Shown: positions 49,567-63,840 of the stretch, one piece after another
Layout: the number at the start of each line of letters is the position of its first letter
How positions within the stretch are numbered: position 1 is the first letter of the stretch
NCBI RefSeq assembly: GCF_032452875.1
Contig: NW_026894281.1
Location: 1 to 64,000, forward strand
Reading direction: 5' to 3'
Source: Bos javanicus
Lineage: Eukaryota > Chordata > Mammalia > Artiodactyla > Bovidae
Length of the DNA: 64,000 bases
Made by a program: the position numbers and the translations under genes
The notes under the pieces: model-generated
Database searches by the model: none
Told to the model about the DNA's origin: nothing
What the model saw: only the letters and a program-made list of their open reading frames with translations

Positions 49567-49805
49567 GCCTGCTGAGCTGCGTGATTACTGTCTGCTCATC
49601 TGCTTGACAATTGCCAGCTGAGCTGCACGATTCCTGCCTGTCATCTGCTTGACAATTGCCAGCTGTGCTGCGTAATTCCTGCCTGCTCAGCTGCTTGATT
49701 ATTGCCAGCTGAGCAGCATGATTCCTCACACCTGAGTTCCATGATTATTGCCTGCTGACTGTTTGATTCGTGCCTACTCAGCTCTTTGTTTATTGCCTCC
49801 AGAGG
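49567..49805. repeat. Dimer block b20 (long class)
   Basis: 239 bp. Its short-class partner b21 follows at 907 bp. Confidence 0.88.
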
Positions 49806-50473
49806 CACATGATCAGTGTATGATAGCAAACATGATCAGCGCATGATCAGTCACATGATCAGCGCCATTAAGTCACGTGATCACTACATGATAGTCATGT
49901 GATCAGTCCATGCTCAGTCACGGTATCAGTGCATGATCAGCCACGTGATCAGTGCATGATCTGTCACAAGATCAGTGTATGATCATCCACGTGATCAGTG
50001 CATGGGCAGTCATGTGATCAGTGCATGATATAGACGTGATCAGTGCATGATCAGTCACGTGATCAGTGCATGATAGCCACGTGATCAGTGCATGATCAGT
50101 CACCTGATGGGTGTATGATCATTCACGTGACCTGTACATGGTAGCTACATGATCATTGCATGATCAGCCACGTGAGTAGTGCATGATAGCCACGTGATCA
50201 GTGCATGATCAGTCACGTGATCAGTGCATGATCAGTCATGTGACCAGTGCATGGTAGCTGCGTGATCATGCATGATCAGCCACGTGATCAGTGCATGATA
50301 GCCACGTGATCAGTGCATGATCAGCCACGTGATCAGTGCATGATCAGTCACGTGATCAGTGCATGATCAGCCACGTGATCAGTGCATGATATCCACGTGA
50401 TCAGTGCATGATCATCACGTGATCAGTGCATGATCAGCCACGTGATCAGTGCATGCTCAGTCACGTGATCAGG

Positions 50474-50667
50474 GCCTGCTGAGCTGCGTGATTACTGTCT
50501 GCTCATCTGCTTGACAATTGCCAGCTGAGCTGCACGATTCCTGCCTGCTCAGCTGCTTGATTATTGCCAGCTGAGCAGCATGATTCCTCACACCTGAGTT
50601 CCATGATTATTGCCTGCTGACTGTTTGATTCGTGCCTACTCAGCTCTTTGTTTATTGCCTCCAGAGG
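50474..50667. repeat. Dimer block b21 (short class)
   Basis: 194 bp, entered through GATCAGGGCCTG rather than GATCTGGGCCTG. The AGGG form is also used by region A and by b25 and b26. Confidence 0.88.
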
Positions 50668-51991
50668 CACATGATCAGTGTATGATAGCAAACATGATCA
50701 GTGCATGATCAGTCACATGATCAGCGCCATTAAGTCACGTGATCACTACATGATAGTCATGTGATCAGTCCATGCTCAGTCACGGTATCAGTGCATGATC
50801 AGCCACGTGATCAGTGCATGATCTGTCACATGATTAGTGTATGATCATCCACGTGATCAGTGCATGGGCAGTCATGTGATCAGTGCATGATATAGACGTG
50901 ATCAGTGCATGATCAGTCACGTGATCAGTGCATGATCAGTCACCTGATGGGTGTATGATCATTCACGTGACCTGTACATGGTAGCTACATGATCATTGCA
51001 TGATCAGCCACGTGAGTAGTGCATGATAGCCACGTGATCAGTGCATGATCAGTCACGTGATCAGTGCATGATCAGTCATGTGACCAGTACATGGTAGCTG
51101 CGTGATCATGGCATGATCAGCCACGTGAGCAGTGCATGATAGCCACGTGATCAGTGCATGATCAGCCACGTGATCAGTGCATGATCAGTCACGTGATCAG
51201 TGCATGATCAGCCACGTGATCAGTGCATGATCAGCCACGTGATCAGTGCATGATATCCACGTGATCAGTGCATGACAGCCACGTGATCAGTGCATGATAG
51301 CCACGTGATCAGTGCATGATCAGTCACGTGATCATGTGTGATCAGCCACGTGATCAGTGCATGATGAGCCACGTGATCAGTGCATGATCAATTACGTGAT
51401 CAGTGCATGATCAGTCACGTGACCAGTACATGGTTGCTACGTGATCGTTGCATGATCAGCCACGTGAGCAGAGCATGATAGCCACGTGATCAGTGCATGA
51501 TCAGTCACGTGATCAGTACATGATCAGTCACGTGAACAGTGCATGATCATTTACGTGATCTGTGCATGATCAGTCACGTGACCAGTATATGGTAGCTACG
51601 TGATCATTCCATGACGAGCCACGTGAGCAGTGCATGATAGCCACGTGATGTGTGCATGAGTTACGTGAGCAGAGTATGATCAGCCACGTGATCAGTGCAT
51701 GAGTGCCACGTGATCAGTGCATGATATGTCACGTGACAGGTGTGTGATCAGCCACGTGAACAGTGCATGTTCAGCCACGTGATCAGTGCATGATAGCCAC
51801 GTGATCAGTGCATGATCAGTTACGTGAGCAGTGTATGATCAGCCACGTGATCAGTGCATGGTCAGACACGTGAACAGTGTATGATCAGCCACGTGATCAG
51901 TGCATGATATCCAAGTGATCAGTGCATGATCATCACGTGATCAGTGTATGATCAGCCACGTGAACAGTGCATGCTCAGTCACGTGATCTGG

Positions 51992-52185
51992 GCCTGCTGA
52001 GCTGCGTGATTACTGTCTGCTCATCTGCTTGACAATTGCCAGCTGAGCTGCACGATTCCTGCCTGCTCAGCTGCTTGATTATTGCCAGCTGAGCAGCATG
52101 ATTCCTCACACCTGAGTTCCATGATTATTGCCTGCTGACTGTTTGATTCGTGCCTACTCAGCTCTTTGTTTATTGCCTCCAGAGG
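51992..52185. repeat. Dimer block b22 (short class)
   Basis: 194 bp, ACCTGAGTTCC state. The tract before it keeps the standard late-order markers (GATATGTCACGTGACAG, CATGGTCAGACACG). Confidence 0.88.
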
Positions 52186-53689
52186 CACATGATCAGTGTA
52201 TGATAGCAAACATGATCAGCGCATGATCAGTCACATGATCAGCGCCATTAAGTCACGTGATCACTACATGATAGTCATGTGATCAGTCCATGCTCAGTCA
52301 CGGTATCAGTGCATGATCAGCCACGTGATCAGTGCATGATCTGTCACAAGATTAGTGTATGATCATCCACGTGATCAGTGCATGGGCAGTCATGTGATCA
52401 GTGCATGATATAGACGTGATCAGTGCATGATCAGTCTCGTGATCAGTGCATGATAGCCACGTGATCAGTGCATGATCAGTCACCTGATGGGTGTATGATC
52501 ATTCACGTGACCTGTACATGGTAGCTACATGATCATTGCATGATCAGCCACGTGAGTAGTGCATGATAGCCACGTGATCACTGCATGATCAGTCACGTGA
52601 TCAGTGCATGATCAGTCATGTGACCAGTACATGGTAGCTGCGTGATCATGGCATGATCAGCCACGTGAGCAGTGCATGATAGCCACGTGATCAGTGCATG
52701 ATCAGTCACGTGATCAGTGCATGATCAGTCACGTGATCAGTGCATGATCAGCCACGTGATCAGTGCATGATCAGCCACGTGATCAGTGCATGATCAATTA
52801 CGTGATCAGTGCATGATCAGTCACGTGATCAGTACATGGTAGCTACGTGATCATTGCATGATCAGCCACGTGATCAGTGCATGATAGCCACGTGATCAGT
52901 GCATGATAGCCACGTGATCAGTGCATGATCAGTCATGTGATACGTGTGTGATCAGCCACGTGATCAGTGCATGATATCCACGTGATCAGTGCATGACAGC
53001 CACGTGATCAGTGCATGAGAGCCACGTGATCAGTGCATGATCAGTCACGTGATCATGTGTGATCAGCCACGTGATCAGTGCATGATCAATTACGTGATCA
53101 GTGCATGATCAGTCACGTGACCAGTACATGGTTGCTACGTGATCGTTGCATGATCAGCCACGTGAGCAGAGCATGATAGCCACGTGATCAGTGCATGATC
53201 AGTCACGTGATCAGTACATGATCAGTCACGTGAACAGTGCATGATCATTTACGTGATCTTTGCATGATCAGTCACGTGACCAGTATATGGTTGCTACGTG
53301 ATCATTCCATGACGAGCCACGTGAGCAGTGCATGATAGCCACGTGATGTGTGCATGAGTTACGTGAGCAGAGTATGATCAGCCACGTGATCAGTGCATGA
53401 GTGCCACGTGATCAGTGCATGATATGTCACGTGACAGGTGTGTGATCAGCCACGTGAACAGTGCATGTTCAGCCACGTGATCAGTGCATGATAGCCACGT
53501 GATCAGTGCATGATCAGTTACGTGAGCAGTGTATGATCAGCCACGTGATCAGTGCATGGTCAGACACGTGAACAGTGTATGATCAGCCACGTGATCAGTG
53601 CATGATATCCAAGTGATCAGTGCATGATCATCACGTGATCAGTGTATGATCAGCCACGTGAACAGTGCATGCTCAGTCACGTGATCTGG

Positions 53690-53928
53690 GCCTGCTGAGC
53701 TGCGTGATTACTGTCTGCTCATCTGCTTGACAATTGCCAGCTGAGCTGCACGATTCCTGCCTGTCATCTGCTTGACAATTGCCAGCTGTGCTGCGTAATT
53801 CCTGCCTGCTCAGCTGCTTGATTATTGCCAGCTGAGCAGCATGATTCCTCACACCTGAGTTCCATGATTATTGCCTGCTGACTGTTTGATTCGTGCCTAC
53901 TCAGCTCTTTGTTTATTGCCTCCAGAGG
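53690..53928. repeat. Dimer block b23 (long class)
   Basis: 239 bp. The pair b23-b24 is spaced 1950 bp, like b7-b8 (1948 bp) and close to b15-b16 (1971 bp). This is the full-length long-to-short interval. Confidence 0.88.
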
Positions 53929-55639
53929 CACATGATCAGTGTATGATAGCAAACATGATCAGCGCATGATCAGTCACATGATCAGCGCCATTAAGTCACG
54001 TGATCACTACATGATAGTCATGTGATCAGTCCATGCTCAGTCACGGTATCAGTGCATGATCAGCCACGTGATCAGTGCATGATCTGTCACAAGATTAGTG
54101 TATGATCATCCACGTGATCAGTGCATGGGCAGTCATGTGATCAGTGCATGATATAGACGTGATCAGTGCATGATCAGTCTCGTGATCAGTGCATGATAGC
54201 CACGTGATCAGTGCATGATCAGTCACCTGATGGGTGTATGATCATTCACGTGACCTGTACATGGTAGCTACATGATCATTGCATGATCAGCCACGTGAGT
54301 AGTGCATGATAGCCACGTGATCACTGCATGATCAGTCACGTGATCAGTGCATGATCAGTCATGTGACCAGTACATGGTAGCTGCGTGATCATGGCATGAT
54401 CAGCCACGTGAGCAGTGCATGATAGCCACGTGATCAGTGCATGATCAGTCACGTGATCAGTGCATGATCAGTCACGTGATCAGTGCATGATCAGCCACGT
54501 GATCAGTGCATGATCAGTCACGTGATCAGTGCATGATCAGCCACGTGATCAGTGCATGATCAGGCACGTGATCAGTGTATGATCAGCCACGTGATCAGTG
54601 CATGATAGCCACGTGATCAGTGCATGATCAGTCACGTGATCAGTGCATGATCAGTTACGTGATCAGTGCATGATCAGCCACGTGATCAGTGCATGATCAG
54701 CCACGTGATCAGTGCATGATCAATTACGTGATCAGTGCATGATCAGTCACGTGACCAGTACATGGTAGCTACGTGATCATTGCATGATCAGCCACGTGAT
54801 CAGTGCATGATAGCCACGTGATCAGTGCATGATAGCCACGTGATCAGTGCATGATCAGTCATGTGATACGTGTGTGATCAGCCACGTGATCAGTGCATGA
54901 TATCCACGTGATCAGTGCATGACAGCCACGTGATCAGTGCATGAGAGCCACGTGATCAGTGCATGATCAGTCACGTGATACATGTGTGATCAGCCACGTG
55001 ATCAGTGCATGATGAGCCACGTGATCAGTGCAGGATCAATTACGTGATCAGTGCATGATCAGTCACGTGACCAGTACATGGTTGCTACGTGATCGTTGCA
55101 TGATCAGCCACGTGAGCAGTGCATGATAGCCACGTGATCAGTGCATGATCAGTCACGTGATCAGTACATGATCAGTCACGTGAACAGTGCATGATCATTT
55201 ACGTGATCTTTGCATGATCAGTCACGTGACCAGTATATGGTTGCTACGTGATCATTCCATGACGAGCCACGTGAGCAGTGCATGATAGCCACGTGATGTG
55301 TGCATGAGTTACGTGAGCAGAGTATGATCAGCCACGTGATCAGTGCATGAGTGCCACGTGATCAGTGCATGATATGTCACGTGACAGGTGTGTGATCAGC
55401 CACGTGAACAGTGCATGTTCAGCCACGTGATCAGTGCATGATAGCCACGTGATCAGTGCATGATCAGTTACGTGAGCAGTGTATGATCAGCCACGTGATC
55501 AGTGCATGGTCAGACACGTGAACAGTGTATGATCAGCCACGTGATCAGTGCATGATATCCAAGTGATCAGTGCATGATCATCACGTGATCAGTGTATGAT
55601 CAGCCACGTGAACAGTGCATGCTCAGTCACGTGATCTGG

Positions 55640-55833
55640 GCCTGCTGAGCTGCGTGATTACTGTCTGCTCATCTGCTTGACAATTGCCAGCTGAGCTGCA
55701 CGATTCCTGCCTGCTCAGCTGCTTGATTATTGCCAGCTGAGCAGCATGATTCCTCACACCTGAGTTCCATGATTATTGCCTGCTGACTGTTTGATTCGTG
55801 CCTACTCAGCTCTTTGTTTATTGCCTCCAGAGG
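55640..55833. repeat. Dimer block b24 (short class)
   Basis: 194 bp. Shortly after it, at ~56,027, GTGCACAGTCATG lacks the GGG-containing stretch seen elsewhere (GTGCATGGGCAGTC). Confidence 0.88.
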
Positions 55834-57494
55834 CACATGATCAGTGTATGATAGCAAACATGATCAGCGCATGATCAGTCACATGATCAGCGCCATTAAG
55901 TCACGTGATCACTACATGATAGTCATGTGATCAGTCCATGCTCAGTCACGGTATCAGTGCATGATCAGCCACGTGATCAGTGCATGATCTGTCACAAGAT
56001 TAGTGTATGATCATCCACGTGATCAGTGCACAGTCATGTGATCAGTGCATGATATAGACGTGATCAGTGCATGATCAGTCTCGTGATCAGTGCATGATAG
56101 CCACGTGATCAGTGCATGATCAGTCACCTGATGGGTGTATGATCATTCACGTGACCTGTACATGGTAGCTACATGATCATTGCATGATCAGCCACGTGAG
56201 TAGTTCATGATAGCCACGTGATCACTGCATGATCAGTCACGTGATCAGTGCATGATCAGTCATGTGACCAGTACATGGTAGCTGCGTGATCATGGCATGA
56301 TCAGCCACGTGAGCAGTGCATGATAGCCACGTGATCAGTGCATGATCAGTCACGTGATCAGTGCATGATCAGTCACGTGATCAGTGCATGATCAGCCACG
56401 TGATCAGTGCATGATCAGTCACGTGATCAGTGCATGATCAGCCACGTGATCAGTGCATGATCAGGCACGTGATCAGTGTATGATCAGCCACGTGATCAGT
56501 GCATGATAGCCACGTGATCAGTGCATGATCAGTCACGTGATCAGTGCATGATCAGTTATGTGATCAGTGTATGATCAGCCACGTGATCAGTGCATGATCA
56601 GCCACGTGATCAGTGCATGATCAATTACGTGATCAGTGCATGATCAGTCACGTGACCAGTACATGGTAGCTACGTGATCATTGCATGATCAGCCACGTGA
56701 TCAGTGCATGATAGCCACGTGATCAGTGCATGATAGCCACGTGATCAGTGCATGATCAGTCATGTGATACGTGTGTGATCAGCCACGTGATCAGTGCATG
56801 ATATCCACGTGATCAGTGCATGACAGCCACGTGATCAGTGCATGAGAGCCACGTGATCAGTGCATGATCAGTCACGTGATACATGTGTGATCAGCCACGT
56901 GATCAGTGCATGATGAGCCACGTGATCAGTGCAGGATCAATTACGTGATCAGTGCATGATCAGTCACGTGACCAGTACATGGTTGCTACGTGATCGTTGC
57001 ATGATCAGCCACGTGAGCAGAGCATGATAGCCACGTGATCAGTGCATGATCAGTCACGTGATCAGTACATGATCAGTCACGTGAACAGTGCATGATCATT
57101 TACGTGATCTTTGCATGATCAGTCACGTGACCAGTATATGGTTGCTACGTGATCATTCCATGATGAGCCACGTGAGCAGTGCATGATAGCCACGTGATGT
57201 GTGCATGAGTTACGTGAGCAGAGTATGATCAGCCACGTGATCAGTGCATGAGTGCCACGTGATCAGTGCATGATATGTCACGTGACAGGTGTGTGATCAG
57301 CCACGTGATCAGTGCATGATCAGCCACGTGATCAGTGCATGATAGCCACGTGATCAGTGCATGATCAGACACGTGAACAGTGTATGATCAGCCACGTGAT
57401 CAGTGCATGATATCCAAGTGATCAGTGCATGATCATCACGTGATCAGTGTATGATCAGCCACGTGAACAGTGCATGCTCAGTCACGTGATCAGG

Positions 57495-57733
57495 GCCTGC
57501 TGAGCTGCGTGATTACTGTCTGCTCATCTGCTTGACAATTGCCAGCTGAGCTGCACGATTCCTGCCTGTCATCTGCTTGACAATTGCCAGCTGTGCTGCG
57601 TAATTCCTGCCTGCTCAGCTGCTTGATTATTGCCAGCTGAGCAGCATGATTCCTCACACCTGAGTTCCATGATTATTGCCTGCTGACTGTTTGATTCGTG
57701 CCTACTCAGCTCTTTGTTTATTGCCTCCAGAGG
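57495..57733. repeat. Dimer block b25 (long class)
   Basis: 239 bp, head of a cluster with b26 (908 bp) and b27 (1021 bp) that parallels b9-b10-b11. Confidence 0.88.
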
Positions 57734-58402
57734 CACATGATCAGTGTATGATAGCAAACATGATCAGCGCATGATCAGTCACATGATCAGCGCCATTAAG
57801 TCACGTGATCACTACATGATAGTCATGTGATCAGTCCATGCTCAGTCACGGTATCAGTGCATGATCAGCCACGTGATCAGTGCATGATCTGTCACAAGAT
57901 TAGTGTATGATCATCCACGTGATCAGTGCATGGGCAGTCATGTGATCAGTGCATGATATAGACGTGATCAGTGCATGATCAGTCTCGTGATCAGTGCATG
58001 ATAGCCACGTGATCAGTGCATGATCAGTCACCTGATGGGTGTATGATCATTCACGTGACCTGTACATGGTAGCTACATGATCATTGCATGATCAGCCACG
58101 TGAGTAGTGCATGATAGCCACGTGATCAGTGCATGATCAGTCACGTGATCAGTGCATGATCAGTCATGTGACCAGTACATGGTAGCTGCGTGATCATGGC
58201 ATGATCAGCCACGTGATCAGTGCATGATAGCCACGTGATCAGTGCATGATCAGACACGTGATCAGTGCATGATCAGTCACGTGATCAGTGCATGATCAGC
58301 CACGTGATCAGTGCATGATATCCACGTGATCAGTGCATGATCATCACGTGATCAGTGCATGATCAGCCACGTGATCAGTGCATGCTCAGTCACGTGATCA
58401 GG

Positions 58403-58596
58403 GCCTGCTGAGCTGCGTGATTACTGTCTGCTCATCTGCTTGACAATTGCCAGCTGAGCTGCACGATTCCTGCCTGCTCAGCTGCTTGATTATTGCCAGC
58501 TGAGCAGCATGATTCCTCACACCTGTGTTCCATGATTATTGCCTGCTGACTGTTTGATTCGTGCCTACTCAGCTCTTTGTTTATTGCCTCCAGAGG
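58403..58596. repeat. Dimer block b26 (short class)
   Basis: 194 bp, ACCTGTGTTCC state, entered through GATCAGGGCCTG. Confidence 0.88.
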
Positions 58597-59423
58597 CACA
58601 TGATCAGTGTATGATAGCAAACATGATCAGTGCATGATCAGTCACATGATCAGTGCCATTAAGTCACGTGATCAGTGCATGATAGTCATGTGATCAGTCC
58701 ATGCTCAGTCACGGTATCAGTGCATGATCAGCCACGTGATCAGTGCATGATCTGTCACGTGATCAGTGTATGATCATCCACGTGATCAGTGCATGGGCAG
58801 TCATGTGATCAGTGCATGATATAGACGTGATCAGTGCATGATCAGTCACGTGATCAGTGCATGATCAGTCACGTGATGGGTGTATGATCATTCACGTGAC
58901 CTGTACATGGTAGCTACATGATCATTGCATGATCAGCCACGTGTAGTGCATGATAGCCACGTGATCAGTGCATGATCAGTCACGTGATCAGTGCATGATC
59001 AGTCATGTGACCAGTACATGGTAGCTGCGTGATCATGGCATGATCAGCCACGTGAGCAGTGCATGATAGCCACGTGATCAGTGCATGATCAGTCACGTGA
59101 TCAGTGCATGATCAGTCACGTGATCAGTGCATGATCAGCCACGTGATCAGTGCATGATCAGCCACGTGATCAGTGCATGATCAGTCACGTGATCAGTGCA
59201 TGATCAGCCACGTGATCAGTGCATGATCAGCCACGTGATCAGTGCATGATCAGTTACGTGATCAGTGCATGATCAGTCACGTGATCAGTGCATGGTAGCA
59301 CGTGATCAGTGCATGATCAGCCACGTGATCAGTGCATGATAGCCACGTGATCAGTGCATGATCAGCCACGTGATCAGTGCATGATCAGCCACGTGAACAG
59401 TGCATGCTCAGTCACGTGATCTG

Positions 59424-59617
59424 GCCTGCTGAGCTGCGTGATTACTGTCTGCTCATCTGCTTGACAATTGCCAGCTGAGCTGCACGATTCCTGCCTGCTC
59501 AGCTGCTTGATTATTGCCAGCTGAGCAGCATGATTCCTCACACCTGTGTTCCATGATTATTGCCTGCTGACTGTTTGATTCGTGCCTACTCAGCTCTTTG
59601 TTTATTGCCTCCAGAGG
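59424..59617. repeat. Dimer block b27 (short class)
   Basis: 194 bp, entered through GATCTGGCCTG (one G fewer than usual). ACCTGTGTTCC state. Confidence 0.88.
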
Positions 59618-61144
59618 CACATGATCAGTGTATGATAGCAAACATGATCAGCGCATGATCAGTCACATGATCAGCGCCATTAAGTCACGTGATCACTACA
59701 TGATAGTCATGTGATCAGTCCATGCTCAGTCACGGTATCAGTGCATGATCAGCCACGTGATCAGTGCATGATCTGTCACAAGATTAGTGTATGATCATGC
59801 ACGTGATCAGTGCAAGGGCAGTCATGTGATCAGTGCATGATATAGACGTGAACAGTGCATGATCAGTCACGTGATCAGTGCATGATAGCCACGTGATCAG
59901 TGCATGATCAGTCACCTGATGGGTGTATGATCATTCACGTGACCTGTACATGGTAGCTACATGATCATTGCATGATCAGCCACGTGAGTAGTTCATGATA
60001 GCCACGTGATCAGTGCATGATCAGTCACGTGATCAGTGCATGATCAGTCATGTGACCAGTACATGGTAGCTGCGTGATCATGGCATGATCAGCCACGTGA
60101 TCAGTGCATGATAGCCACGTGATCAGTGCATGATCAGACACGTGATCAGTGCATGATCAGTCACGTGATCAGTGCATGATCAGCCACGTGATCAGTGCAT
60201 GATCAGCCACGTGATCAGTGCATGATCAATTACGTGATCAGTGCATGATCAGTCACGTGATCAGTACATGGTAGCTACGTGATCATTGCATGATCAGCCA
60301 CGTGATCAGTGCATGATAGCCACGTGATCAGTGCATGATAGCCACGTGATCAGTGCATGATCAGTCATGTGATACGTGTGTGATCAGCCACGTGATCAGT
60401 GCATGATATCCACGTGATCAGTGCATGACAGCCACGTGATCAGTGCATGAGAGCACGGGATCAGTGCATGATCAGTCACGTGATACATGTGTGATCAGCC
60501 ACGTGATCAGTGCATGATGAGCCACGTGATCAGTGCAGGATCAATTACGTGATCAGTGCATGATCAGTCACGTGACCAGTACATGGTTGCTACGTGATCG
60601 TTGCATGATCAGCCACGTGAGCAGAGCATGATAGCCACGTGATCAGTGCATGATCAGTCACGTGATCAGTACATGATCAGTCACGTGAACAGTGCATGAT
60701 CATTTACGTGATCTTTGCATGATCAGTCACGTGACCAGTATATGGTTGCTACGTGATCATTCCATGACGAGCCACGTGAGCAGTGCATGATAGCCACGTG
60801 ATGTGTGCATGAGTTACGTGAGCAGAGTATGATCAGCCACGTGATCAGTGCATGAGTGCCACGTGATCAGTGCATGATATGTCACGTGACAGGTGTGTGA
60901 TCAGCCACGTGAACAGTGCATGTTCAGCCACGTGATCAGTGCATGATAGCCACGTGATCAGTGCATGATCAGTTACGTGAGCAGTGTATGATCAGCCACG
61001 TGATCAGTGCATGGTCAGACACGTGAACAGTGTATGATCAGCCACGTGATCAGTGCATGATATCCAAGTGATCAGTGCATGATCATCACGTGATCAGTGT
61101 ATGATCAGCCACGTGAACAGTGCATGCTCAGTCACGTGATCTGG

Positions 61145-61338
61145 GCCTGCTGAGCTGCGTGATTACTGTCTGCTCATCTGCTTGACAATTGCCAGCTGAG
61201 CTGCACGATTCCTGCCTGCTCAGCTGCTTGATTATTGCCAGCTGAGCAGCATGATTCCTCACACCTGAGTTCCATGATTATTGCCTGCTGACTGTTTGAT
61301 TCGTGCCTACTCAGCTCTTTGTTTATTGCCTCCAGAGG
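61145..61338. repeat. Dimer block b28 (short class)
   Basis: 194 bp, ACCTGAGTTCC state. The tract before it has a GAGCACGGGATC variant at ~60,450, one of the few places late in region B with the older CACGGGATC state. Confidence 0.88.
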
Positions 61339-62932
61339 CACATGATCAGTGTATGATAGCAAACATGATCAGCGCATGATCAGTCACATGATCAGCGCCA
61401 TTAAGTCACGTGATCACTACATGATAGTCATGTGATCAGTCCATGCTCAGTCACGGTATCAGTGCATGATCAGCCACGTGATCAGTGCATGATCTGTCAC
61501 AAGATTAGTGTATGATCATCCACGTGATCAGTGCATGGGCAGTCATGTGATCAGTGCATGATATAGACGTGAACAGTGCATGATCAGTCTCGTGATCAGT
61601 GCATGATAGCCACGTGATCAGTGCATGATCAGTCACCTGATGGGTGTATGATCATTCACGTGACCTGTACATGGTAGCTACATGATCATTGCATGATCAG
61701 CCACGTGAGTAGTTCATGATAGCCACGTGATCACTGCATGATCAGTCACGTGATCAGTGCATGATCAGTCATGTGACCAGTACATGGTAGCTGCGTGATC
61801 ATGGCATGATCAGCCACGTGAGCAGTGCATGATAGCCACGTGATCAGTGCATGATCAGACACGTGATCAGTGCATGATCAGTCACGTGATCAGTGCATGA
61901 TCAGCCACGTGATCAGTGCATGTCAGCCAAGTGATCAGTGCATGATAGCCACGTGATCAGTGCATGATCAGTCACGTGATCAGTGCATGATCAGTTATGT
62001 GATCAGTGTATGATCAGCCACGTGATCAGTGCATGATCAGCCACATGATCAGTGCATGATCAATTACGTGATCAGTGCATGATCAGTCACGTGACCAGTA
62101 CATGGTAGCTACGTGATCATTGCCTGATCAGCCACGTGATCAGTGCATGATAGCCACGTGATCAGTGCATGATAGCCACGTGATCAGTGCATGATCAGTC
62201 ATGTGATACGTGTGTGATCAGCCACGTGATCAGTGCATGATATCCACGTGATCAGTGCATGACAGCCACGTGATCAGTGCATGAGAGCCACGTGATCAGT
62301 GCATGATCAGTCACGTGATACATGTGTGATCAGCCACGTGATCAGTGCATGATGAGCCACGTGATCAGTGCAGGATCAATTACGTGATCAGTGCATGATC
62401 AGTCACGTGACCAGTACATGGTTGCTACGTGATCGTTGCATGATCAGCCACGTGAGCAGAGCATGATAGCCACGTGATCAGTGCATGATCAGTCACGTGA
62501 TCAGTACATGATCAGTCACGTGAACAGTGCATGATCATTTACGTGATCTTTGCATGATCAGTCACGTTACCAGTATATGGTTGCTACGTGATCATTCCAT
62601 GACGAGCCACGTGAGCAGTGCATGATAGCCACGTGATGTGTGCATGAGTTACGTGAGCAGAGTATGATCAGCCACGTGATCAGTGCATGAGTGCCACGTG
62701 ATCAGTGCATGATATGTCACGTGACAGGTGTGTGATCAGCCACGTGAACAGTGCATGTTCAGCCACGTGATCAGTGCATGATAGCCACGTGATCAGTGCA
62801 TGATCAGTTACGTGACAGTGTATGATCAGCCACGTGATCAGTGCATGATATCCAAGTGATCAGTGCATGATCATCACGTGATCAGTGTATGATCAGCCAC
62901 GTGAACAGTGCATGCTCAGTCACGTGATCTGG

Positions 62933-63171
62933 GCCTGCTGAGCTGCGTGATTACTGTCTGCTCATCTGCTTGACAATTGCCAGCTGAGCTGCACGATTCC
63001 TGCCTGTCATCTGCTTGACAATTGCCAGCTGTGCTGCGTAATTCCTGCCTGCTCAGCTGCTTGATTATTGCCAGCTGAGCAGCATGATTCCTCACACCTG
63101 AGTTCCATGATTATTGCCTGCTGACTGTTTGATTCGTGCCTACTCAGCTCTTTGTTTATTGCCTCCAGAGG
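62933..63171. repeat. Dimer block b29 (long class)
   Basis: 239 bp, last complete long block. Its approach lacks the CATGGTCAGACACG repeat usually found ~150 bp upstream. Confidence 0.88.
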
Positions 63172-63840
63172 CACATGATCAGTGTATGATAGCAAACATG
63201 ATCAGCGCATGATCAGTCACATGATCAGCGCCATTAAGTCACGTGATCACTACATGATAGTCATGTGATCAGTCCATGCTCAGTCACGGTATCAGTGCAT
63301 GATCAGCCACGTGATCAGTGCATGATCTGTCACAAGATTAGTGTATGATCATCCACGTGATCAGTGCATGGGCAGTCATGTGATCAGTGCATGATATAGA
63401 CGTGATCAGTGCATGATCAGTCTCGTGATCAGTGCATGATAGCCACGTGATCAGTGCATGATCAGTCACCTGATGGGTGTATGATCATTCACGTGACCTG
63501 TACATGGTAGCTACATGATCATTGCATGATCAGCCACGTGAGTAGTGCATGATAGCCACGTGATCACTGCATGATCAGTCACGTGATCAGTGCATGATCA
63601 GTCATGTGACCAGTACATGGTAGCTGCGTGATCATGGCATGATCAGCCACGTGAGCAGTGCATGATAGCCACGTGATCAGTGCATGATCAGACACGTGAT
63701 CAGTGCATGATCAGTCACGTGATCAGTGCATGATCAGCCACGTGATCAGTGCATGATAGCCACGTGATCAGTGCATGATCAGCACGTGATCAGTGCATGA
63801 TCAGCCACGTGATCAGTGCATGATCAGTCACGTGATCAGT